Of a DNA stretch of 64,000 bases, positions 36,376-48,428 are shown piece by piece; position 1 is the first letter of the stretch; each line of letters opens with the position of its first letter. The stretch covers positions 372,001-436,000 of the forward strand of contig JASBNA010000006.1 of NCBI GenBank assembly GCA_038087015.1, given 5' to 3'. The notes below the pieces were generated by a model. That model ran no database searches, was not told the DNA's origin, and was given only the letters and a program-made list of their open reading frames with translations. Source of the stretch: Cerrena zonata. Lineage: Eukaryota; Basidiomycota; Agaricomycetes; Polyporales; Cerrenaceae. Position numbers and translations under genes: made by a program.

Positions 36376-38269
36376 GATAGAACGACGATAGTAGTCGGGA
36401 AGAGGTTCGAAAACCGGACAGAAGAGGGCATTGGCATGTGTGGGTATTTATGTTAGCTCGGAGGTTAAGTTGGTCCAGCGTTCCGAGAAGGAAGGCGACC
36501 GTCGACGTGATGCATATGCCTCCAATGCTCCATTCTTGAATTTGTCCCTTTGATTCCCCGTCAGGTCATGGGCGTTCCCCGCACTATGCTGTACGAACGT
36601 GGGCTGCGAAGGAGATCCATAACAGGCGATCTTTGGTCAATCGAGTCTGCTAACTTTTCCTGGATCCGTTTATTCTGAGAATATATAGTGATTTAAAATG
36701 AGAGCGACTGTCTTGATGAGTGTGCCGGTCGGATCATGACGAGGAACTGTAAGCTTGCGACATTGACACTTTGAAAGGCGCTCCAACATAACTCCAAAAT
36801 TCGGTTAACATGGCTCAACAAAACTTTGAAATCAGGTTGGCAGCCAGTAGAACAGAACGACTTATATGAGAAGTGTCCTAGCACATCAACACCAAATGAG
36901 ATGTTCCTTGACTACACTCGTCATAGTTTTAAGTTCCAAAGGACTTGAAGTGAGAGAAGAACAGACCTGACCCCTTTATCAAGATGTGTTTATCGATACT
37001 TCATTTAGATGCTGGTGTGTATATGAGCACGACACTGGCAGACATCTGTCAGCGGGCCCAACAACAAAAAAAGGGGCCATGAAGGGGACGACTAAGTCAT
37101 TAATTACGTGAGTCTGAGTGGAGGGTTGGAGATACAGAATAAAAAGTACTTATTGCCCTACAATTGGTTTCATCAGTAGACCTAGCTATAATCTCTACCC
37201 ATGAAGACAATCGGTCTCTTTATAGCCATAGTATCAGTAGAAGCCAGGCGCTGATGTCGCGTCGCAGGTGAGAACGTAAACAGGATAAGATGATGCAGAG
37301 ATATTAGACAAACCTAAACGTTCTATTTGGTGGGCTGATGCAGTCCCAGGGGTTTCATTTTTTATTCTCCGGAGTACTGGACCAAGTTGGTACTAGGAGG
37401 TGTTGAGAGAAGTACGCTCGGCAGCCGGGTGCACCGGACCGTGACCTCTACCGTCACGAAGGATGAGAACGATCGCGGACGTTGTCCACAACGATGATGT
37501 TCGGCTATAGAAGAACCGCGAGACTCTGCAGCACTGATCTCACCTTGCTCACAGTTGTCTTACTCAGAATCGGAACACAAGTGTAGCGCGAAATGAATGT
37601 AGGTAACAACCGTCGAAATATTACTAAATCACTAAGTAGGTCATCTTTACTGGAGAACCCATACTCTTGCTGGACGTATGCACCAGCCCCAATTCCAGGT
37701 CGGCGAGGCTAACCACATTGCACTTTGGACGCGTAGCCTGATAACCAATATCTTAATGTTCTCAAGAGAAACTCGGGCAAAAGATGCCATTTTCACGAAT
37801 CATGCATATTACAGTTGCAAATCACGAACTCTTCCGCCCTCGTCAGCCCCAAGTCTCTCCCAACCCACTCGGCCTAAACCCACTACTCCCTACAACAGAA
37901 AGTGAATGTCAGCGTGGATTAGAAATGAAGGCAAGGTGGAGTAACGTACAAGATCCTCCGTCGTACAAGATGTTGTCCATTGGGTCTTGGTCCTCGTTCC
38001 TTGTGTCCCGTCTTGTGTCCCATCTTGAAATCCCATCTTGAAATCCTGTGTCGAATACCAGCTAGAGAACAAAAAGAAGAAACGGTTAGCCATGCTCCTC
38101 AATCAAGTAGAGCAACTTAGTTCTGGTTCCATGTCTGCGTCCATGTCCTCATCCTCGGTCTTCTCCTGGTCTTCTCCTATCCTGGTCTTGATCCTTAGTC
38201 CCATCTTGAAGTCCCATCTTGAAGTCCCATCTTGAAGTCCCGGTCTTGCCGTCCTCTTCTTGCCGTCCT
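36376..38269. other. Spacer between the two segmental repeats, and 3' region of copy 2
   Basis: From about 36640 to 37650 the sequence is unique to this window and I see no gene. From about 37650 it resembles 32000-32611 and includes the 13 bp repeat array near 38198-38240. Confidence 0.45.
38198..38240. repeat. 13 bp minisatellite, GTCCCATCTTGAA unit
   Basis: Three perfect or near-perfect units lie in tandem here, against two at 32553-32580 in the other copy. Related single units occur upstream in both segments. The difference in unit number shows local slippage after duplication. Confidence 0.75.
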
Positions 38270-38713
38270 CTAGTCGCCTCGGATAACATCTAGAATATGG
38301 TTGCGGTGCTCCTGCATTTCGAATCCCTCCATACGGTACTTGATGACGTCCAGACGGGCGGCCATGTCCAAGGGGATCAGGAACATGTGGTGCTTGTGTC
38401 CGAGCTGTCTGTCGTCTTCGTCGATGGGGTCGGTAGCGTTGAGGCGAGCGCGTGCGGTGAACATTTGGTACTCGTGAAGAGTGAGGTCTTCCTCTAATCG
38501 GATCCGGGAGGAAGCGCCGGGTGAAGAAGGGGGAGTGTCGGTGAAGGAAGAAGTAGAAGTGGAGGCGGAAGTGGAGGTGGAGGGTGATGAAGGTTGGGGG
38601 CCAGAAGGAAGAGGAGTGGGTTCCCAGTGGTGAGGAGCGAGCTGGAAGACAAGAGGGCCGGCCTGCTTGGTCTTCTTGCTGAAGATGGTGGTGAGCTTGT
38701 TGGAGAAGTGCAT
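38270..38713 (-). CDS. Unknown small protein, copy 2 of the tandem-duplicated pair
   Basis: 147 residues in one frame, starting MHFSNKLTTIFSKKTK and ending RNHILDVIRGD. Compared with the copy at 32612-33067, differences are confined almost wholly to the Ser/Thr-rich middle (shorter here) plus a few substitutions such as EYQMF for EYKMF and RLNATDP for RLTATDP. The conserved C-terminal half (DEDDRQLGHKHHMFLIPLDM) is unchanged. No recognised domain, signal peptide or membrane segment. It shares its 3' region arrangement with copy 1, so whole transcription units were duplicated. Confidence 0.7.
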   Translation of the reverse strand: MHFSNKLTTIFSKKTKQAGPLVFQLAPHHWEPTPLPSGPQPSSPSTSTSASTSTSSFTDTPPSSPGASSRIRLEEDLTLHEYQMFTARARLNATDPIDEDDRQLGHKHHMFLIPLDMAARLDVIKYRMEGFEMQEHRNHILDVIRGD

Positions 38714-39500
38714 TGTGATATAAAGATGTGGATGCGGGTTAGGCAGATGGTGGTATGTGATGGTATGTGTGAAAGATAGGTGAGGAAGGAGGAGACCTGA
38801 AGCGGGGCCTTATGTATGGGCAGGATCGGCGGGGCTGACCACTGGATTTTAGTTTGGACTACCAGCCATTGCCAGCCTCTTGCGCGGAAGGAAGGATGTG
38901 CTGTAGAACGAGATGGACACACAGAGGTCACTGCCTTGGCGGGGAAAACTATATTGGGCTTAGTGGTTAGTCAGGCTTGGGATGGGTCCTTATGCTGCCA
39001 TATTTGAGGGCGGCCAAGCACAACCTTCTTGACAATGTATCATAGTAAGGCTTTTATGTCAATACAATTTATACGAGTCTATCATTGTTATACTACAACC
39101 ACGGCTGTCGGCATATCTCTCGCAATATGTTGATCGTTTAAATACTCTCGGTACTGCCAGTGAGTGCTTGCATGCCATAAAGTCCGAGAAGTAAGCGCTC
39201 CATTTCCAAGTACACTGGGTTAAACATCGCGCATATAACATGTTCACGAACGGACCTCACAAAACATGTGGGCAAGATATTATCATTAGAGTAACCGATC
39301 TATCTACCCTAAGTACCTATATGAACAGAAACTTGTGAAAAGGCAGTATCGTTGGTACACCATCAGTAGTTCATTGAGTCATTACAGTAAGCAGGTCAAA
39401 AGTCTGGTAATCGTAATTGGTTCGTGTTCGTACGATATGATGAGCAGCAAAAGAAACATCGCAATCCCGAGATGAGTAGAGAAAAGAAAGGGTAGGAAGT
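38714..39500. other. Intergenic region between small gene and transporter 2
   Basis: No gene recognised. The open frame at 38494-38931 overlaps the small gene out of frame and is a shadow. Confidence 0.4.
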
Positions 39501-41948
39501 CTAGACATGAGTCTTTTCTTCGACTTCGGGTTCCTTGGTATCTGAGCGAGCACTCGTCGTTGAAGCGGTATCGTTGAGGAGACCCATCTGGGAGGTGTCG
39601 AAGCCGTTTTCTTCGAGGTATTCACGGAACTAACGATCATATGTAAATTATGTTGTTTATATTTATTAGCGTTGAAGGGGACGTAGACTTACTGCTTGGT
39701 CTTCCTTGATCATTCCGTCATGATCGAGGGGCTTGACGAGGAAGAATACAATGAGGGCGCTAAGAATGGCAAGGGCTATGGACGGCAAGCTCTCAATCAG
39801 TCATGAAAACCTGGTAGGATATGTCGTCATGAACATACCACTTCCAACCCAGAAAGGTCCAGTATTACCCCTCGTACTCGCAGGTCCTCCAAAAGCTATC
39901 CAAACAATTGTTAGCCTGGAATTCCGTGATTTCATGATATAAGTCACATACCGTCAATGATAGGTGGGAAGGCCCAAGTGCCAACGAAGGCACCAATCTT
40001 TCCAATGGCAGCAGCCGCGCCATAGAATTGACCACGAACAGCGGTTGGGCCAGACTTGGCTGCGAGCATGCCGAGACAATTGCCTGGACCAAGTTCACCG
40101 AAGGAAAGGAAGATTCCGTAGACGACGGCGAATGCACCGACGTGATTTACCAGACTGAAAGCGCAGGGGTAGTCAGAACTCATAACTAGGACGAGAGATT
40201 GACTTTAAGGACGTACTGGGAGTAGAGACCGCTCATGATAAATCCGATGACGGCTTGAGCGAGCAAACCGCTGATCATGGTCCATTTGGGGCCAATGTAG
40301 TCGACGATGAATGCACCGATGAGGGTTCCGGGCATGTAGAACAAGCTTGATTGTGACAAATGATACGTGTTAGAGGATTGAGAAATTTAAATGAGAGAAG
40401 AGACATACTTGATAACGACGGCCCATCCGAGGACGACAACAAGTGAATCATCGTTGTGAGTGATGCTATTATCAACAGTCAATATCTTTGAAAAGATAGG
40501 AGGAGGATAAGAACCCACTTGTCAATGATGGTAGAAGAGTAGATACCGAACTATTGAGGCAATACGAAGTTGAGCATCAAGAAGAGCGACCATAGCCATA
40601 TTGGAAATACTTACGGGATACACAATGAAGTCATAGAGGAACCACGCCAACGAGATTCCTGTAAACGGTACCCAATAGCGTTTCAAAATCAGCCAGTAGG
40701 GCGTCTTGATCCTGGCCATCGAGTGCTTCTTATAATGGCTCGGCTCGTCCATCTTCAACCGCCAGATAAAGACAGCAAGGGCAGGAACGACACCTAGGCC
40801 AAGGGAGATACGCCAAACAGCGCGGAGGTGGTTTTCACCGAAACTACGGTTACAAGTTAGGATACGAATGTGGGGTAATTCTGAAATTACGGAAAAACTT
40901 ACATCCAGAACAACACCAGAGGCACGAAAGCGGCGACGACGAAACCAAAGTCGATCATTGAATCTACAGAAATGTCAGTTATGTGTTATAAAATGCGGAA
41001 GATTACAACGTGGCAACTTACTAGTAGCGAGGGCGAACCACCTATGTTGGGCATTTTTAGACACACCCTCTTCCTCTGACTGTTCCGAGGCAGCGACTGA
41101 TCCACAGGGGTATTCTGCTCCAATACCAATTCCGAGTAGGAAACTGGAAGGATGAGATACATTAGAATTTGAGTTGGTGATAGGGGATTGTGAACGTACC
41201 GGCATGCACTAAGCATAGCAAGCATTCCATGCAAACTGTGGTTTGCACCACTTGAGGCCGCCGAAAGGAGGGAGAAGAATGCGACAATACCGGTCGCAGT
41301 CATCTGTCAAATAAAAGTGTCATTATCTTCATATTTGTATCATGACGAGATAAACGGCCCTCCAAAGGAGTTTAGTCCCTCTACAGACATTTACTCCAGA
41401 CACCAACACGTATCTGGAGTAGGCGGTGCCGTTGCAAAGGATGTACATACCATTCCAAACTTTCTTCCGAGCCTATCGGAGAGATACCCAAATGACAACA
41501 TGCCAACGATAGTACCGGCAAAGACCAGACTGTTCAGAACATCGCTGTAATGGTGGGCAGAAACAGCTTCGCTACCATATACACGTCTCAGAACTTGGAA
41601 AATATCGTTAAGCACCCGGGATTATGTTAAACATGAATATTGAATCATGGAACGTACTCGTGTTGACTGTGATAATCGAGGTGAGATAGGGTCATAATGA
41701 GAATTCACAAGGCAACACACCATTGGAAAGCACGCCGTTAGCATAGCCTATAACAAACTCCTGTTCAGTACACTATACACTAATCTTCTTCGCAGAAAAC
41801 GATACGAACCATCAGAGAACAACGCGGTCCCACACCTTTCGAGAAGTTGGAGTAGAGCGTGAGAATATACGAGAATCGTGAAGAGGGGGCCAACTTACGC
41901 GAAAATGAGGGAGACCTGGTAAAGCTTGGACCGTTTTTCAGTGGCCAT
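39501..41948 (-). CDS. MFS transporter, Git1-like (glycerophosphodiester/phosphate:H+ symporter type), copy 2
   Basis: Same exon plan as the transporter at 33929-36375. It starts at ATG 41946-41948 ([17 protein letters not shown]) and stops at TAG 39501-39503. Conserved stretches include [72 protein letters not shown] and [20 protein letters not shown]. The proteins are near-identical in helices and differ more in loops and the tail, which here is shorter (ends EKTHV). The introns have diverged much more than exons, which suggests selection to keep both proteins. Function as for copy 1; substrate split between the two is possible but unproven. Confidence 0.85.
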
Positions 41949-43776
41949 GGTGGAACGACGATGGCGGTTGAGGAGAAAAGGCTCGGAGAACGGGATAACC
42001 CATGTGTGGGTACTTATCTTAGCTCGGAAGTTGATTGATGTGAGTGCTCGGAGGAGCAGGCTGCATATGCCTCCAGTCTCGAATTTGTCCCACCGACTTC
42101 ATTCTGGATCGTGATTCCGCTGGTGTTCCTGGCAAACCCTGCCTGCTTTGGCTATTTGTTGGCTATGCTGTACGAACGTGGGCCAGGGAAGATGTCCATA
42201 ATAGGTGGTCTTGACGAATTGAGCTCGCTTCTCCTCTTCCCCACGTTTCGCCGCGTATCACTCCCCGACGTCGAAAAGTGTCTCTTGATGAAAGGACCAT
42301 CATTGGACCATCCGTCCTGAAGTTTGACAGTTTGCCCGGGACCAACGTTCTCAAGTGTGTTCGATGTAACCAATCGTATGTTTAAATTAGCCACCGAACC
42401 CTCCGAGCCCTCGCGTTCACTATCATGTGCAGCTCTCGTGTCGACTTTTTCCCACAACAAAATGACGTAGGCCGGGCATCAAACAGAACAACCGCGGGAG
42501 TAGCTTGAAGAACTTCTTTCTCGAATATTTGTGCTCACTTCCACTGTACAATTGTAGAACGACTTGACAACGCACAAAGTACACTTTATCTTTGACCAGA
42601 TCTTCACAAACTTCTCACAACTCTCGTCTCATACGGCGTACATGGGGTATGTTCGGAATCCATGTGATCCATCTTACATACTAACGTCACTCGTTTCTGG
42701 CTGTCTCAGCTCTCCCTCTGCACTCTGAACCTTGCTGCGGGTTTGTTTGTCCGCATCGTGTTCAGAAATTTGCTCTTGTGACACCTATTGGAAGCCTTCG
42801 TTGAATGCTACATGGGAACAGTTGCTCTATCTTTTGTACAGATTGTCCCTACTGGAGTCTGATGTTTACTATCACAAAGTGATACGATGCCCATCGCGTA
42901 ATTTTCGCCTTCCAGCGAAAGATGCTATCTAGCATTCATGAACTCGACCCTGCATGAAGCCTGCGCTTTCCTGACATACGGAATGGACCTACCAAGTTTA
43001 GCCAGCGAAGTTCCCCTCATTTCTTCCTAACAGGGTGCAATGCGGACACTCCACAGGCCAATCTTGTCTCTCAAGGTTCTCATATTACATATTTATACTG
43101 CTGGGTTGGTAATTTGGTCCCTCAGGCGTCCAACTTCCCCCCACCTTTCAAAGTCAGACCATTCCCCGCCAACACCTCCCTCCCACTTCCTTTTCAACAG
43201 CATATCCCTTGGCCGAGCCTTATTCGACAAAGCACAGGCTTACTCTTGACACTAACACTGTCATTAGGGTAAGTTTGTCCTTTTCGGATAAGGCTTTTCC
43301 TTCGAAGATGGGGTTGTTCGAATTCTACATCAACTATTATCAAATACTCCGCGAACCTTTCGACGCTCAAGCTCAAGACCATCATCGTGGATTGATATTT
43401 ATCTTTCATTATTACTTGGTATTCTGAGCTCCACTAATGACCGGATATCAAGCAACACTTCCAATACCTTAAAGCCTAGTACGTCTCCATCCATCCACCA
43501 GACCGTTCTTCGAGTGATTAATTTAAACACAGGGTTTACCATCTACGAATTGTTGAAACCACTTCTGCGTTCAAGTAGTGGTCGTTAATAGATGCTATAG
43601 CATTGCATTCGGTAAGGTGAACTTGGCTCTGTGATGTTAAGACCTTCCTATTTTTCTATTTCCTCACTGGGCGACCTCATTGCCATCCGACAAAAGGTAT
43701 AAAAGTCAGAAGAACGATGGGTAGAAAATTATCTTAAAACATCACTCGATTCTCGACCAAAGAGTACAACGCAAAC
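41949..43776. other. Intergenic region of about 1.8 kb
   Basis: The first 280 bp belong to the duplicated segment. After that I find no gene with protein character. A TATA box precedes the first secreted-protein gene at its end. Confidence 0.4.
43698..43704 (+). promoter_or_regulatory. TATA box of secreted-protein gene 1
   Basis: TATAAAA lies 79 bp before the ATG at 43777, in the context AAAGGTATAAAA. The same context recurs before gene 3, which supports it. Confidence 0.6.
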
Positions 43777-44294
43777 ATGAAGTTCATACTTTCTATCGCC
43801 TCCATCTCACTAATTGTAGGCAACACTGCAGCCATTTGTCCAGGCTTCAACTTCGGAATCGGCAACGTCCAACCCCTTGGGAACGGGTTCAATAGATGTA
43901 GGTCTTTTATCTCCAAATACTTTTATCTGTTCTAATATACATTTCTCTTTGCAGGGAGTGTCTTCGACGACTCCTGCAACGTCGTCGATAGCCTGACCAC
44001 TAACAAAAATCCTTGCACGCAGGGTATCTTCGCTTGCAGCCCTGCCCCCATCTTGTTCACTGGGTACACTAACACCTTCACTGGACTGAAGTGAGTGGTC
44101 GTATGTCTTCATTATCTTGTTGTCGATGCTAACCGAACTTTCATCTCTTTTATAGGTACGCTTGTCGTACTGACTCCAGGTCCGGCAAGTGTGGTGGTAC
44201 GGTCATCTCCGTCTGTGTAAGTACTTACTCTTATCTACCCGATGCCATACAATGTTTCTGATCATGTATGCAGTGTCGCAACGACGGCAAGTGA
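43777..44294 (+). CDS. Small secreted 8-cysteine protein, gene 1 of a tandem array
   Basis: Four exons encode about 112 residues. A signal peptide (MKFILSIASISLIVGNTAA) precedes ICPGFNFGIGNVQPL. The mature part carries eight Cys, at about 21, 48, 61, 68, 89, 98, 106 and 107. They lie in CPGFNFGI, DDSCNVVDSL, NPCTQGIFACSPAPILF, YACRTDSRSGKC and ISVCCRNDGK. Introns fall at the same three places in all three genes of the array: after FNR, after TGLK, and before the CRND end. The stop is TGA 44292-44294. I know no named domain. The pattern fits fungal small secreted proteins with disulfide cores. Role could be defence, signalling or surface; none is shown. Confidence 0.82.
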
Positions 44295-44496
44295 TCCTTG
44301 GTTATATATTTGGTCGCCAACCTCATAGTCACGGTGGCCCCTGGAGTTCTGCTCTTGTGTGTAACATACTGTGTACATCGTATGGAAGTGGAAATTGCGA
44401 TCTTCCTTCCTTCATACTGCGACTGAATAAGCGTCTTACATCACAATTTATCTTAGTAGGGTCTCGCTCTCCACGGTCAGAGAGTACACCGCAGAC

Positions 44497-45010
44497 ATGA
44501 AGCTTACACTTCTTATCTCTTCCATCGTCCTGATTGTGGGCGACGCTGTAGCCATTTGTCCAGGATTCAACTTCGGAATTGGCAACGTTGTACCCCTTTC
44601 ACAAGGTTTCAATAGATGTAGGCCATCTTCTCAGTTCCTTTTACCTGATCTCATGTATATATTCTGTAGGGAATGTCTTCGACGATTCCTGCAATGCCGT
44701 CGATGGCCTGACCACAAACGGAAATCCTTGCACGCAAGGTATATTTGCTTGTAGCCCCGCTCCTATCTTATTCGACGGATACACCAACTCCTTCACTGGA
44801 CTGAGGTGAGTCGTGGCATGTTGACGTTATCCTGCTGTCGACGTTGACCGAACTTCCTTCTCTTTCTAGGTATGCTTGTCGTACTGACCCTAGGTCTGGA
44901 ACTTGTAATGGCCAGGTTATCTCCGTTTGTGTAAGCACTCATCCTTAGTCAACCAATCTGGTGCCATGTTTCTAATTTTTTTCTTGCAGTGTCGCAACGA
45001 TGGCAACTGA
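44497..45010 (+). CDS. Small secreted 8-cysteine protein, gene 2 of a tandem array
   Basis: Starts MKLTLLISSIVLIVGDAVA (signal peptide), then ICPGFNFGIGNVVPLSQGF, WNVFDDSCNAVDGL, NPCTQGIFACSPAPILFDGY, YACRTDPRSGTC and ISVCCRNDGN. Same four-exon plan and eight-Cys pattern as gene 1, only about 200 bp downstream of it. This is the closest pair of the array by sequence. No TATAAA as clear as those before genes 1 and 3 is seen. Function unknown; extracellular place expected from the signal peptide. Confidence 0.82.
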
Positions 45011-46593
45011 ACTTCGCAATCTAATTGCTACCTCTAGAGTGAAGTTTTCTCTTGTATAATATACAGTAAATGTCGTATTGGAAGTGGAAATTGCGATTCT
45101 CCCTTCTTCGTACTGTGACTAAATAAGTGTACATCGTCACTCAGACACGGTGGTCTACGATCGCGGAGTGAGCTTACTCCTCAAGTCACATATACCTAGA
45201 ACGAGTGCTCTCATAGCCTATTTCATCGAGAAGAAACGCTGACAGTTCCTTCTACAGTTAAAGCCCAAGCCAGTCTTCTACTCGCGTACCAAGTTGTCGT
45301 TTCAATTCTCAATTCAATCTCAGGGTCAACCTTCCGCCAACTGTCAACCTGATCTTCGAGATAGATTATTAGGTGCGATCTCTTTGCGACTGCGGGTCGT
45401 ATTCATCGTCCTTGCCTCTCATACTTGCCTCATGTTCAAGGAATCTAGACCCAGTGATCGTTCTTTGAACATCTGAACATATGCACCTTGACAAGCTGTG
45501 CGACGCCCACAAACCTTCAATGCACGTTCACTGAAGGTTGAGGAACATGTTCGTTCTGTGGGGGTATTTATTTTTATTTGGGAAAGACAGAACTACCGCT
45601 CGAGAAAGATCCGGGGGCACTGCTAATTATTACAATAAAACAACAACTTGGATGTTCTGTACTAGGGTCCTTCAACCCCGAGCATTGATAGGCCGGCTTC
45701 ACATTGGGTTCAATAATGGCCGCTGAGGGCTTCACTGAGCAAGGATTATACCGTACGAGAGCCCGTCGTGCACATTGGCATGCGCAGCACCCTCATCACG
45801 ACACGATCATCATCATTTCATGGAGCTCATCGAGGTTCATGTTGTCCAAGCCGATGGCAGTGCCCCAGCTGCAATATGATCGGACTCGGACATAGTACGA
45901 AATGTTGCATCGCATTCAATTGGTCCTACGAGTCTGCATCTTTCCTTATGACCATTACTACTATCAAAAACAATGACCAGCAGCTCTCAGGCTCAAACTT
46001 AATGTGGGCCTCTTTGGACTGAGCTCACTCAATTGCTGTAGTACCGAAACCGTCTTTGCCGTTGGGTGCAGGGCTATGCAATTCCTTCTGAACTAAAACC
46101 CTTGCCGAAAGGGGAACATGATGATTGAACGTCATCATCAATGCTCCGAGTCCGCTTGAATCACTCAACGCCCAAGCTCAAGCTCTGACTCTCGTCGCGG
46201 ACTTAGACACCTATCATCAATCGTCGCTTGGCATCCTGCGCTCCGCCAACAATCGGCCTATCGAGCATTACATCTCATACATAACTTACATAAAGCTTCT
46301 CGTACGTCCTTCATCCGATATTGAGAACATCATTTTCAAAAACTATGCACACACTCGCCCATTTCCGGTCCTCCAAGCCATTTTTCATTTGAAATATTGG
46401 ATTCAACCAACATCGCGATCGGCAAGATGACTTACTGTGTCTCTCGTTTAGACCTTTAGGAAGGGCTCTTTCCTCCGCACGGGAATAATGTTGTTGTCCG
46501 ATGAAAGGTATAAAAACAGGAAGATTTATAGCCAGAGACGATCCAAAGCCTTTCCTCGATCTTAGAACCTGAAAGTACAAGCCAAACTCAAAC
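45011..46593. other. Spacer with duplicated flank, between secreted-protein genes 2 and 3
   Basis: No gene called. Stretches at about 45340-45440 and 45830-45930 match 47360-47440 and 47765-47865 downstream of gene 3, so the duplicated unit is longer than the gene itself. Confidence 0.5.
46509..46516 (+). promoter_or_regulatory. TATA box of secreted-protein gene 3
   Basis: TATAAAAA, 85 bp before the ATG at 46594, preceded by the same AAAGG context as in gene 1. Confidence 0.6.
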
Positions 46594-47135
46594 ATGAAGT
46601 CCATTCTCTCTGTTGCCTCCGTTCTACTCATTGTGGGCAACGTTGCAGCCATCTGTCCAGGATTCAACTTCGGCATTAGCAATGTCCAACCTCTCACAGG
46701 CGGATTTAACCGATGTATGTCTTTTCATCTGCTTTCATCCGAGTCTAATGTACTAATATTTATCCTTTTCTGCAGGGGATGTCTATGATAATAGCTGCGA
46801 CATAGTCGATAGCTTGACGACGGATGAGAACCCTTGTGATCTCACTGTACACAATATCTTCACCTGCGGCCCTCCTCCCAACACCCCTCCCATTTTGTTC
46901 ACCGGATATACCAGCAGCTTAACTGGAACGAAGTGAGTTGTAACAGATCTCTGTTGTCCTGATCAACGTTGAATGGTTCATATCTGTTTCGTAGATACGC
47001 TTGTCGTCCTGATTCAGGCGCCGGAAGTTGTGGTAGCACAGGCATCTCTGTTTGTGTAAGTCACTTTGTCGATTTTCCCAGTGCTACTAGGAAGCTTATA
47101 AACGAGCTTTGCAGTGCCGCAACGACAGCCAGTGA
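46594..47135 (+). CDS. Small secreted 8-cysteine protein, gene 3 of a tandem array
   Basis: Starts MKSILSVASVLLIVGNVAA (signal peptide) and continues ICPGFNFGISNVQPLTGGF, WDVYDNSCDIVDSL, then NPCDLTVHNIFTCGPPPN, YACRPDSGAGSC and ISVCCRNDSQ. It keeps the eight cysteines and four exons. It differs from genes 1 and 2 by an insertion of several residues between the third and fourth Cys and a Pro-rich stretch after the fourth. It is the most diverged member and lies about 2.1 kb from gene 2. Stop TGA 47133-47135. Function unknown. Confidence 0.82.
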
Positions 47136-48428
47136 TCCCCGGAGAGATTTTGTGGTCGTATGTACCATGTGGTATACGAGTGTATGCACAATACAAGAAA
47201 CACTTTTTCAATTGCATTTAACAGGTTCTAAACAGTCGAAACAACGTCTTCAAATTACAATATGATCGCGGACTTACTGCGTCCACTTGTCCAAAGTCAC
47301 AGACATTAACTGATTTTCATACCATTATTATTAGATAGGGTTTTAAACAGCCCTTCCAATAACTGACAACTTGATCTTCGATAGATCAGTTTTCGCGGCT
47401 CTCCTCTCCTATCGTACTTGCCTCATGTTCAGAGGGCGCATTGCTTGAGTACGAGTCTCAGGCTTATATTCTCAACTCTACACTCTCAGCATGATCTGTG
47501 AAGTTCAACATTGCTGATGATCATCTTTCTTTCTATGTCACGATATCACATTTCATGTCAGTTCATCCCATTGTTGACGTCAGTTACATATTTTGTCTTC
47601 TCCAATCATAATTATCTTATCTAGAGTCACGCACCTAGGTTCGTTCACTGGCACACTACATGGTGATCTGGTAATCTGTGTTTTTATCTTGAGACTCCCA
47701 TATAAGCAATAAATACCCATAATATCCCCGGACAGTCACATATGCTGATATGCAGCACTTTCAAGTTGAGGTCCATGTCGTTCAACCCAATGGCAGTGCT
47801 TCAAACACGACCGGACTTCGTACATTATCGGACTCGGAAGCACTGCACCGCTTTCCACTGGTCCTCCTTCCTGGCCTTTGTTATCAGAATAACAACCTCG
47901 CTCAGCAATGTTTCTTTGGACCGGACTCGATCTATCATAACTCCTTCTGGTGCGATCTGGCGTCTCGAATTCTCCCAGTGCTGCGCATGCCACAGTAAAT
48001 CCACTTTTGACAGTTGTGGTGTAATACCTTGTGTTCTTGACCCAGCTGACCATTATTCATTGGACATTGTAAACATTTATCACTGCTTGCGTACACCCTC
48101 AGAGCTGCGAGCGTTCTCCGAAATTATCGATACAATGTATCTCGATGTCGCTCGGGTAATCTGGAAATGCACTCACTGTATGGGGAGTCGACGTGATGAC
48201 AGCACATTGCCTCAGCCCAGTGTCATCGACATACTAGGACTGCGGATTGTTAGATGAAAAGGAGGTCTAATTGGCAGACTCGCCTCTGTTCCTGAGCCTC
48301 CTACATCCTCGATCGGGGGAAAACCAATATAAGGTCCGTTCATTTGATGCTCCTAGACTACTAACTTGAACCGAATACCCCACAATCCCGCTTCATAACA
48401 CATTCCCCGTAGCCCTTCCCTGACTATC
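47136..48428. other. Intergenic region with diverged copy of the upstream spacer
   Basis: No gene is called. The open frames at 47742-48257 lie on the duplicated stretch (VEVHVVQ.NGSA-like in one frame) and have no recognised domain. Confidence 0.45.

Larger units (their letters stand above)
32000..42230. repeat. Tandem segmental duplication, about 4.6 kb unit (copies 32000-36640 and 37650-42230)
   Basis: Each unit carries, in the same order and strand, a spliced-looking 3' region, the small MHFSNK gene and the Git1-like transporter. The offset is about 5.65 kb at the small gene and 5.57 kb at the transporter start. Homology appears to fade just past CTGTACGAACGTGGGC (about 36592 and 42170) on one side and near 32000/37650 on the other. 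Confidence 0.85.

Noticed and set aside
38494..38931. Minus-strand frame of 145 residues overlapping the MHFSNK gene
   Set aside because: It is an out-of-frame shadow rich in Pro/Ser and has no counterpart in the first copy.
32000..42230. Long terminal repeat retrotransposon
   Set aside because: The two repeated segments carry host-type genes and there is no reverse transcriptase or primer binding site between them.
47742..48257. Open frame of 171 residues downstream of the secreted-protein array
   Set aside because: It starts at a non-ATG codon and runs over duplicated spacer; the paralogous stretch at 45830 is not open in the same frame.
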